The translations under genes and the position numbers were made by a program. From assembly GCF_016899755.1 (NCBI RefSeq), contig NZ_JACJJC010000004.1, forward strand, positions 62,001 to 126,000: a DNA stretch of 64,000 nt, given 5' to 3'. The notes beneath the pieces are model-generated. The model worked only from the letters and a program-made list of their open reading frames with translations. It had not been told where the DNA came from and did not search any database. This DNA is from Sutterella massiliensis (GTDB taxonomy: Bacteria; Pseudomonadota; Gammaproteobacteria; Burkholderiales; Burkholderiaceae_F). This document shows, one piece after another, positions 51,681 through 59,293 of the stretch (position 1 is the stretch's first letter; each line of letters begins with the position of its first letter).

Positions 51681-53468
51681 ATGGAACGATTCGAAAAAAC
51701 GGTGTACGACGTTTTGCGCGCGCTCGTCGCATGCGGCGAGCGACTTTCCAACGAGGCCGAAGAGCGCGCTTTTGACGTGCTCGAAGCCGCCTACAGGCGT
51801 GCGGGCGCACAGACGCATCGCGAACGCATCCCGATTTTCGTTTCGACGGCCGACGCTTCGATTCGCGCCGGGGCAGCTGCAATCGAGAGTCCTGAAATCG
51901 AAGGCAACGCCATGACGCATCCGCTCGAAGACGGGGCGCCGGGCGACTTCACGATTTCGGCGAAGGGCCCGCTCCTCGCGCTCGACCGTCAAGCGCGCGA
52001 GGCGCTCGCGCGGGGGGAGGCGGCCGTCGACGGTGCGGTGCTCCTTGTCGAAGGGTTGCCGTCGCTCGGTCTGCTGCGCGCGGCGCAAGCCGCCGGTGCC
52101 GCCGCGCTGCTTTTCAATACGGGCGAGCGCGTGCGGCGCATGATCGTGAGCGACCTCTGGGGAAGTCCGGCAGGCGACGAGGACATCGCACGCTACGTTC
52201 GCATACCGAACGCGGCCGTGACGGATGCCGCCGCTAAGCGCCTTCTCGCCGCTGCGCAGACGGGCGAAGCGGTCGAACTCGAAAACCGGGTGCACTCGGG
52301 CTGGCGCATGAGTACCGTTCTGACGGGCGCCGTCGGCTGCAGTCCTTTGATCGATGAGGCGACGGCCGACGGCAAGCCCCGCTTTCTCCTTACGGGACAC
52401 ATGGACAGCTGGGGTGCGGGCGCCGTGGACAACGCGAGCGGTCTGGCCGTGACGGCGGGCGTACTTGAAGCACTTGCCGCGAGGAAAGACGCTTTGCGTG
52501 CGGGCGCCATGGCCGTTGCCTGGAGCGGCCACAGTCACGGCCGCTACGCCGGGAGTGCTGCCTGGAGCGAGCGGCACGGGGCGGCGCTCTCGCGTTCGGT
52601 CTTTCTCAATATCAACGTCGACTGCCTCGGCATGCGCGAGAGCGTCGTGAACGGCAAAATGCCGCTTTCGGCCTGTGCGGCGCTTCTCGCACGCCGTTCG
52701 CTTCGGGCGGCGGGGATCGATGCGCCGCTTCAGCCGATGCGTTTTTCGCGCAGCTGCGACCAGTCGTTCTACGCTGCGGGCGTGCCGACCGTCTTTTCAA
52801 ACGTCGCCGAGGTGCCTGCCGAGATGAGCGGTGTTTCGCTCGCCGTGGCGGGTTTGGGCGGCGTTTACGGGCCGCACTGGCATACGCGCGCCGACGATTT
52901 GGATGCCATCGCCCCCGAAGCGCTCCTTCGCGACGGGACGATTATCCTCAAGGCGTCGCTCGCCGCGGCAGGCGAAGGCGCGGCTGCGCTTTCGATTGCG
53001 GCGGAAGCCGAAGACTGCGCCGACGAAGCAGACAAAGCCTTGAGCGAAGTCCGCGCGCAGCTTAACGATGCCAAAGCTTGGGCCGAAGCGGCCGGTCTTG
53101 ACGAGACAGCCGCGTGCCTCGCCGGGTTTGCCGCGAGTCCCGTTTTCGTAGGGATCGAACGTGCGATTCAAACGCTTCGCGACGCACGCAGGATGGATTC
53201 GGGCGACGAGGAAACGCGTATGGCGCGGCTTCACGCACTCGTGAACGCGGGCTACGCCGAGGACGAACTCGGCTTCGGGCGCGCGGGGTCGCCGACCCGC
53301 AATCGGCTTGCGGCGGCGAACGTGGCGTTCCGGCGGGTGCTTGGCGAAGTGAGCGCCTGCTCTACCCAGAAACCACCTGCCGCACAGGGTATGCGTCTAC
53401 TCACGGCGGCACAGGCGCTTCACCGTTCGGCGGGACTTCTTCTGCGCGCGCTCGAGCGTGCGCTCTAA
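51681..53468 (+). CDS. M28-family peptidase with PA insert
   Basis: A 595-residue zinc aminopeptidase-like protein. The order is an N-terminal cap, a protease-associated (PA) domain (about 85-210; SLGLLRAAQAAGAAALLFNTG), the M28 catalytic domain (about 230-440; TGHMDSWGAGAVDNASGLA with His and Asp ligands, NINVDCLGM, HWHTRADDLDAI) and a helical tail. At the place of the usual catalytic/ligand Glu pair (GEExGLxGS) it has WSGHSHGRYAGS, a variant known in some M28 members. The start at 51681 is chosen for the AGGTGA site. There is no signal peptide, so it is likely cytosolic and acts on imported peptides. Confidence 0.85.
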   Translation: MERFEKTVYDVLRALVACGERLSNEAEERAFDVLEAAYRRAGAQTHRERIPIFVSTADASIRAGAAAIESPEIEGNAMTHPLEDGAPGDFTISAKGPLLALDRQAREALARGEAAVDGAVLLVEGLPSLGLLRAAQAAGAAALLFNTGERVRRMIVSDLWGSPAGDEDIARYVRIPNAAVTDAAAKRLLAAAQTGEAVELENRVHSGWRMSTVLTGAVGCSPLIDEATADGKPRFLLTGHMDSWGAGAVDNASGLAVTAGVLEALAARKDALRAGAMAVAWSGHSHGRYAGSAAWSERHGAALSRSVFLNINVDCLGMRESVVNGKMPLSACAALLARRSLRAAGIDAPLQPMRFSRSCDQSFYAAGVPTVFSNVAEVPAEMSGVSLAVAGLGGVYGPHWHTRADDLDAIAPEALLRDGTIILKASLAAAGEGAAALSIAAEAEDCADEADKALSEVRAQLNDAKAWAEAAGLDETAACLAGFAASPVFVGIERAIQTLRDARRMDSGDEETRMARLHALVNAGYAEDELGFGRAGSPTRNRLAAANVAFRRVLGEVSACSTQKPPAAQGMRLLTAAQALHRSAGLLLRALERAL

Positions 53469-53505
53469 AGCTTCGGCTCTCGAGACGAGCGTTTTTTACA
53501 TGGAA

Positions 53506-53542
53506 AGCCGCCGCGGCCGAAAAACGAGCGGCAGCGGCGGCT
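53506..53542 (+). terminator. Hairpin after the M28 gene
   Basis: AGCCGCCGC and GCGGCGGCT form a stem 37 bases past the stop. The loop is A-rich and no U-tract follows. Confidence 0.5.
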
Positions 53543-53551
53543 GATGTTTGA

Positions 53552-54142
53552 GCGTTTATTCGGGGCCGCGGCCGGCATCGCCTCACGAAGCGCTTCGCGG
53601 AAATCGGGACGGCGGCCGATCGCAACCGCTCGCTCTTCGGGAAGGTTGAACGGGCGTTTTCGGCCTTGGCCGACGAGTTCGGCGAGACGATCTATCTCGT
53701 CAGAATGCGCGGACGCATCATCAGTCTCGCGGGCTACGCAAAGCCCTTGGAAGCGGAGGGACTTCACCCTGGAAACGCCTTTCCGATTCATGCGTCGGCC
53801 GCTGGCAAAATCCTCTGGTCGCATCAGCCCGCCGACAAGATCGATGCAGAACTCCTGCGCCCGCACGTGAAGTTCCAGGACAACACGCACGTCGATCCGG
53901 AAGAGATTCGGGCGGACTTGAAGGAAGCCCGCGAGCGCGGCTTCGGCGTGCACGACGAGGAGTGGAACAAGGGCGTCTTCACGATGGCGCTCCCGGTCTT
54001 TTTAAACCGCACGACGCCGATACTGGCTCTGGGCGTGATTGCTTCGAAGACGCGCTTTTTCGAGCGGTTTTCTCGAGAAAACGTCTTCGCGCGGCTTTCG
54101 GCCCTACGGGAGAAAACCGAGGCGCTCCTCTCGGAAGACTGA
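53552..54142 (+). pseudogene. IclR-family regulator remnant without its DNA-binding domain
   Basis: The open frame begins after a TGA at 53549-53551. Codons from about 53570 read RLTKRFAEIG then LFGKVERAFSALADEFGETIYLV, RMRGRIISLAGYAKP, FPIHASAAGKILWS, and near the end GVFTMALPVFLNRTTPILALGVI. This is the complete effector-binding domain of an IclR regulator, but the roughly 65-residue winged helix-turn-helix that must precede it is missing; the M28 terminator lies there instead. The only usable start is TTG at 53666, without a ribosome site. Either a 5'-deleted pseudogene or, less likely, a free sensor domain. Confidence 0.75.
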
Positions 54143-54198
54143 GTATCTTTGAGCGGAGCGGCTTGAACGGGTCGGGCCGGTAAACGCGGAGAGACGTT

Positions 54199-54748
54199 GT
54201 GGACGGTTCGATGTGGGCGCAAGGCGTCGGTTGGCTGGCGGCACTCCTCGCCTTCTGGGCGAGGACGCGGCAGACGGAGCGCTCGATCAAATGCTGGCTT
54301 TTCGTTCACACGGTCTTTTACGGCCTGCACTTCTGGCTTCTGGGACTGCCGCTCGCGGTGCTCGCCAACATCATCGCTTGTCTGCGCATCGGTATTTCGA
54401 TCAAAAGCCGTTCCTGGTTTTGGGTGATCGTTCTCTCGGTTCTTTCGGTCGCCGCGCGCGTGCTCCCGAAGCTCGACGGGCTGGCGCCGCAAGAAATACT
54501 CCCGCTCGTCGCGAGCGTCGTCCTCACCGTAACGCTCTTTCGCTTCGAGGGCGGCGCTTTTCGGTTCGGCATCTTTTTGGGTTCGCTGCTCTGATTCGTA
54601 CACAACGCTTTTGCAGGTAGCTGGGGCGGGCTGTGCGCTCGAGATCGGACTCTCGCTCGCCAATCTCTACGGCTGGTTCCAATCGCGCAAGGCTGTCAAG
54701 ACACCGACTCTTCGGAAGCCGCAAAAAGCGCCTGAAAACCGCGATTGA
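54199..54748 (+). pseudogene. YgjV-family membrane protein gene with in-frame TGA and frameshift
   Basis: A GTG-started frame (54199-54594) encodes the first 131 residues of a YgjV-type inner-membrane protein (CWLFVHTVFYGLHFWLLGLP, ANIIACLRIGISIKS). It stops at TGA inside the conserved SLLW-x-x-YN block. Reading on gives FVHNAFAGSWGGLCA, and after a frameshift near 54640, LEIGLSLANLYGWFQS and a stop at 54746. These restore the normal C-terminus of the family (SLLWLIYN.. then ..SNLIGLYR). The gene needed both a Trp-to-stop change and an indel, so it is inactive or makes a truncated protein. Confidence 0.8.
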
Positions 54749-55736
54749 ACCCGTTCGCTCTTGACTTTTCCCGTGCTCGCAGCGCAAATTGCGTCTCTGC
54801 TTCATCCAAGCGAAGGGACGCGGCCCTTGGAGCCGAGGCTCGAATTCCGTCTACGGTGCCGTCACTGCGCGAACCGGTCTTTTTCGCGCTGCGCCGGCGC
54901 CGGCTGTGCTTCTTCCGTAGCGGCTTAGTCCGCTGAGTGCAAGAGTGCACATCGAAACGTTCCCGCGGACGCGGGTCGAACCACGGGTTTCGGCCGCGTC
55001 CCGACGGCAGTGCGAGGCGCACGAATGAAGCGTGCGTTGACGAGAGTTGATCCATTCGAAGTCCTTCGGCCGATCGAATCGAGAAGAGATTGGCTCGGAA
55101 CTGCCGCAGCGAGCTTCTGCGTTTTTTCTTTGCGCCTCAAGTCGGTTTCTCAACCGGCACTTCGCGCCTGCCGACCGAATTGCGTCGGCGTTCGGCCGAG
55201 AGCGGCGCCCAAACGGCTCGCGAATCGTTTGCCTTGCAGTCGACCGCCTGTCTGTCGCTTCATAAAAGAGCGACGGGCACTCGGCCGCAATCCGTGATTG
55301 CGACGAAGCGCGTTCCGGCGCGCCGGTGCGTCGACTGCGGTCGCAGTGTCCGGGCTTTCGTTTGAAAACCAAAGAATTGTGCCGTTCGTTTTGCGGCGGC
55401 AGCGGACACCGCCCGACCGGCATGGCGGGCATCCGCCGGGCGATGTCGAGTGTTTCGTTCGCAAAGGCTTCCGAGAAGAGAAACAGGTTGACGGACGATC
55501 ACGCTGGTCCCGGCATTTTTTTCGACGCAATCCTTCCGCGAGCGCTTGGGCGCTCGTTGGAAGCGATTGCGTTTTTCTTTTGGTTTTTTCAAACGGCGGC
55601 CGCTTTGGCGTGCCGTGCTAGCGTTGAGCGTGCGCGCTTTACGCGCGTCGCGTCTGCGTATCTGTTGCGGCCCATGCGGCCGAAACGGTCTTTGCGTCTT
55701 TTTCGTCTGCTTCGTCTCTTTTTTCAAAGGATTCTT
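54749..55736. other. About 1 kb without a recognised gene, upstream of the conjugation genes
   Basis: No open frame here has a known domain or a ribosome site on either strand. It contains a plus-strand terminator-like inverted repeat near its right end (55526-55580) with no gene before it. An attachment site or small RNA is possible; no tmRNA, 6S or RNase P hallmark was seen. Confidence 0.45.
55526..55580 (+). terminator. Orphan Rho-independent terminator-like inverted repeat
   Basis: CGCAATC (55526-55532) pairs with GATTGCG (55565-55571), with inner CGAGCGC/GCGCTCG, and TTTTTCTTTTGG follows. It is oriented for the plus strand although no plus-strand gene lies before it after the YgjV remnant. 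Confidence 0.65.
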
Positions 55737-56528
55737 ATGCGTCCAACGCCCTCCAGTTCGAATGGCATTGCGCTCGAGGCGAACGGATTGCCGCCCGCCT
55801 TTGTCGAGCGGCTGCTGCGCGCCGCGCAGCCCGAATCGGGACCGCGTCGGCGGATTCGCATCGAGCGTGCCAGAGCGGGTGAGGCGGTCGCAGAAACGGT
55901 ATCGGACGCGGGCGGCTTTACGATACGGCTCCCCGGTCTGGATTCCGCATACGGTCGGGCGGGCTCGAATTTTTGGTCGCAGGCGCTGCACGAAGTCTTT
56001 CATGTTCGGTATTCCGACTTCGAACGCTTTCGGCAATTGGATCCCTATCGAGTGCGGCTCGCGAATGTTTTCGAAGATGTTCGCGTCGATCGGATGGGAC
56101 TCGCATCGTTTCCCGACTACCACCGCATGCGTGCGGCGGACCTGCAGCGGCGCGCCTTTCACGGCGCGGGTCTCTTTGCCGTCGGCCGTGCATCGAGTAT
56201 GCGTCTCCGACGTGACGGGGAGGGCAGGGCCGCGCCGTGCTTCGCGGGCTCGATAGAGAACATTACCCGGCTTCTCCTTATAGAAGCCTATGAGGCAGGG
56301 TTCTTCATGAAGTTTCCGCTCACTTCGAAGAATCGCGCACGGGCGGCTGCCGAGGCCGATATCGGCGAATCGGCGGTTGAAGCGCTCGTTGCCGCCGTGC
56401 AAGCGCTCGATTTCGAGCGTTCGGCAGGCGCGCCGGACTTTGCGGTGTCGGGGGCTGACGCCGCGGCGGCCATTGTGCTCAAGCGCGGCGCATCCCCGAC
56501 GACGCGCCAAATCGATTCATTCGATTGA
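55737..56528 (+). CDS. HExxH metallopeptidase-like protein of a conjugative element (CobT N-terminal type)
   Basis: A 263-residue protein. The start at 55737 has an AAAGGA site. Its core reads FWSQALHEVFHVRYSDFERF, a zinc HExxH motif, followed by RLANVFEDVRVDRMG. This pair of motifs is typical of the N-terminal half of CobT-like proteins encoded on SXT-type integrative elements and large plasmids, but the usual C-terminal von Willebrand domain is absent. Its role there is unknown, perhaps acting with a CobS-like ATPase. Followed by the relaxase gene on the same strand. Confidence 0.62.
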   Translation: MRPTPSSSNGIALEANGLPPAFVERLLRAAQPESGPRRRIRIERARAGEAVAETVSDAGGFTIRLPGLDSAYGRAGSNFWSQALHEVFHVRYSDFERFRQLDPYRVRLANVFEDVRVDRMGLASFPDYHRMRAADLQRRAFHGAGLFAVGRASSMRLRRDGEGRAAPCFAGSIENITRLLLIEAYEAGFFMKFPLTSKNRARAAAEADIGESAVEALVAAVQALDFERSAGAPDFAVSGADAAAAIVLKRGASPTTRQIDSFD

Positions 56529-56767
56529 GGTCGAGCGCAGTTCCCGAATAGAGCCGACTCGGCAGTTCGGTTCACTGCCGAAGCGCCTTCGGATCCGAAG
56601 ACTGTCGCAGATTGCCGCAGATTTGCCGCATCGCGTTCGATTCATTGAAAAAGCTTTTCCGGCCCGACCGCGAACGTTTTCGTGCGTCGGGCGCTTGCCG
56701 TTTCCGTTTGAGTCTTGGTTCGGTTCGCGCGTTTTTCGCAACCGCAGCGGGCTTTCAAGTTTTCGTT

Positions 56768-59293
56768 ATGTACGACGCCTATCCTTATTCCGTTTCACTT
56801 GCCGCTCCCGAGAGGGCGGCTTCGCTCCGTGCTGTTCCATCGGGAGCACGGCGCTCACAGCCGCTCGACATGTGCCGTTCGCCCGACGACGCCTTTTCGG
56901 GGCGACTGCCCGGGGTGATGCTCGGTGCGGTCGATGCGTTCGAGGGTTTCGTGCCCTTGTCATGCGCTTCCTCATTCCGATCGCCCGGCGTCGTCGCGCC
57001 CGTCGATCCCGGTGTCCTCGCGGTTCGTCACGCGGGGTCGCTTGAAGCTTTGCGTGCATCCGTGGGAGACAAAAACATATTTGAATCCTGTCTTCTGCCT
57101 GCGGTGCTTGCCTGGGGCGCGCTTGTGCAGGGACTGCCGGCGGGCGCATCGGGCCCTTTTGCCGAAGCCGACGGACTTTTCGAGCTCGGCGTTCGCAGTG
57201 CGGCCAACGCCGTTGCGGCGGCCGGGCGCGTGCTTCCCGGGCGGAACCTCACGCCGACGGCGAGAAAGACCTTCATTGAAAACTTCACGCTCGCGGCTGC
57301 TCTGCTTGCGCTCATCGGCTCGGCGGACGTTCTCTCGGTGCTCTGCGCGGAGGTCGGTCGAACTTCGCGCGACGAGCGGCGCTTCGAGCCTCTTTTTCGG
57401 TTCGATCCGACGGCCGAGACCCTGTACGATTTTTCGCTCCGTTCGTTCGGGCGCCTGCGCGGCGAAGCCGTGCTTCGTTTGCGTTGGCGCCAGGGCGGCC
57501 TCCGTGCGGGCGGCCTCCGTGCGGGCGACAGCCGCTCGAGCGGCGCGCGCGAGTTGGTGCGCTCGAGCGTTTTCCTGCGCGTTGTCCGCAGGGAAACACT
57601 CGAACGACTCGGCTCGTCAGCCGGTGAGCGCGAGGTAGGCTCGTCAAGCATGCCCAGCATGCGTGAGGCGCTTTTTGCCTGCGTGCGCGGGTGCGGTGCA
57701 TCGTCTCACCTCATCGACGCGCTTCGTGACACGGCCGATGCGGGGATCTCGGCGGCGCTCCGAGAGCGCGCTGCTGAGACGGCAGCCCGCGACGGCACGC
57801 GCGCGAGTCTGCGTGCCTGGGGGCCGCTTCTCGTGCGCGCAGCCGAGCGCCTTGTGGAAACGGGTCGCTGGCGCGTCAACGAAGCAGTGCGCAGGGTTGC
57901 TGTCGACTTGATGTCGGGCGAAGAGGCCGCGCAAGCGCCGGCGGGCACCTTCAGCCAGGCGTCGCGCTCGGGCGGCCTCACGCTGCACTATGCCGAGGAC
58001 GGACTTTATCTGCCGTGGCCCGAGGGCTTTGGGGATTTGTTCGAGGTGCTCGAAAGTTCGCTTGAAGAGCGGCTCGAAGATACGGAGTGCCGCGCACTGG
58101 CCGAGCCCGCGATTGTCGCGGCCGTCCTGGCCGAAGTCGGTTTTGTCGAGCGCACCCCAAGCGGCAGTCCCGTTTTTCGGATTCGAACGCGACCGACCGA
58201 CGAGCAGTCGACCGATCGGCGGAATGAAGCGACTGCCGGTGCGCTGCGCATTGCGGATCCGGCCGTCCTTTTGGCACTCGCCGCGCATGCAAAACGAGGG
58301 CGCAGCGGTCCGAGTCGCGACGACGCGCCGGACGAAGGTCCTGCGTACGCTCACGAGCACGCACGCGTACGATCGTTCCTCGCGCGCGATCCGTTTCTTC
58401 CGGTGCCGAAGAAAGGGTGTCTTGCCCTCTCGGTCGATTTCGATCGGGTCGACAAGGTCCTTCCCGCAGATGCCGCAGCGGCTGCCGGTCTTCAAAATAG
58501 GCGTTCAAACGTGCGTCCTGCGCCAGCTTTCGCTACGGCGGGTTATTTAAAAGCGCTTGCGGCGCTGCAGACGGAAGCCGAATCGGCGTTCGTGAGCATC
58601 GAGGCGACCCAAACGGCCGAGTCGACGCACGGGTACGCTGGCAGCGCAAAAGAAGCGTCGACGCAAAAAGCGGCGTCGCCATTTTTCTGGACATTGACGC
58701 GCGCGGCGAGCGCGGTCCACCCGACGATTCGGTCGAGGCTTGGCGAAGCGGTGGCGCGGCTTAACTGTTCTGCTGCGCCCGAACGCTTTGCCATTGGCGG
58801 CAAGATCGGCGGCGCCGTCTTCGTGCCGCTTCAAGCCCTTTCGTGCGCTGCGGGAGAAATCGATCGTACGATCGAGCTTTTGCTGGCGGCAGGCGTACTC
58901 GCGGACCTCAATGCCGTTTTGAAGCATCTCTGCGAAGCGGCTGACTCGGCGGGCGACTCGTTCTGTGCTTTTCGCACTTTGCCCGACGCGCTCGTGCGCC
59001 CCGTTGTCCGAGCGGCGCCGCGCGCGTCGGCGCGCACGTTGCTCGCGCCGGCACAGCATCTTTCGGTCGATGCCGGTCGACAGGCGGACGAAGGTACCTG
59101 GGGTGTTCTTGTTTCGCGTCGGCATCTCCAACTGATGACGCGCACGGTCGAGGGTCAAGCCGTACCTGCGCCGCGCGAAATTGAAGCGGGCGCGGCATCG
59201 CTTTGTCTGGTCGGTCTCACTGGTCCCGATGAAGGACCGTACGCGCGGATGGCCGCTGCGGTACTGAGACGTGCCGCAGGGTTTTCGTCGTGA
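56768..59293 (+). CDS. traI: MobH-type relaxase-like protein (TraI_2 and TraI_2_C domains)
   Basis: An 841-residue protein located directly before traD. The N-terminal part (about 100-240: LAWGALVQGLPAGAS, ADGLFELGVRSAANAVAAAG, FTLAAALLALIGSADVL) aligns in order with the TraI_2 domain of SXT/TOL-type MobH relaxases. The usual HHH..GGLxxHSLEVA and LLHDxGK histidines and aspartates of its HD-type site are largely replaced. Residues about 400-490 (VETGRWRVNEAVRRVA, EDGLYLPWPEGFGDLFEVL, VLAEVGFVER) fit the TraI_2_C domain. The start is uncertain (56612 is an alternative); no clear ribosome site. A 15-base tandem repeat lies at 57503-57533. The stop overlaps the traD start. Confidence 0.65.
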   Translation: MYDAYPYSVSLAAPERAASLRAVPSGARRSQPLDMCRSPDDAFSGRLPGVMLGAVDAFEGFVPLSCASSFRSPGVVAPVDPGVLAVRHAGSLEALRASVGDKNIFESCLLPAVLAWGALVQGLPAGASGPFAEADGLFELGVRSAANAVAAAGRVLPGRNLTPTARKTFIENFTLAAALLALIGSADVLSVLCAEVGRTSRDERRFEPLFRFDPTAETLYDFSLRSFGRLRGEAVLRLRWRQGGLRAGGLRAGDSRSSGARELVRSSVFLRVVRRETLERLGSSAGEREVGSSSMPSMREALFACVRGCGASSHLIDALRDTADAGISAALRERAAETAARDGTRASLRAWGPLLVRAAERLVETGRWRVNEAVRRVAVDLMSGEEAAQAPAGTFSQASRSGGLTLHYAEDGLYLPWPEGFGDLFEVLESSLEERLEDTECRALAEPAIVAAVLAEVGFVERTPSGSPVFRIRTRPTDEQSTDRRNEATAGALRIADPAVLLALAAHAKRGRSGPSRDDAPDEGPAYAHEHARVRSFLARDPFLPVPKKGCLALSVDFDRVDKVLPADAAAAAGLQNRRSNVRPAPAFATAGYLKALAALQTEAESAFVSIEATQTAESTHGYAGSAKEASTQKAASPFFWTLTRAASAVHPTIRSRLGEAVARLNCSAAPERFAIGGKIGGAVFVPLQALSCAAGEIDRTIELLLAAGVLADLNAVLKHLCEAADSAGDSFCAFRTLPDALVRPVVRAAPRASARTLLAPAQHLSVDAGRQADEGTWGVLVSRRHLQLMTRTVEGQAVPAPREIEAGAASLCLVGLTGPDEGPYARMAAAVLRRAAGFSS

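Noticed and set aside
54592-54594. TGA in the YgjV gene read as tryptophan (code reassignment)
   Set aside because: TGA serves as a normal stop throughout the window and the same gene also has a frameshift.
54749-55525. tmRNA, 6S RNA or RNase P RNA gene ending at the orphan terminator
   Set aside because: Their conserved 5' or core sequences are not present.
55260-56510. Minus-strand open frame of 416 codons opposite the HExxH gene
   Set aside because: Highly basic, no domain; the plus-strand gene has a ribosome site and a zinc motif.
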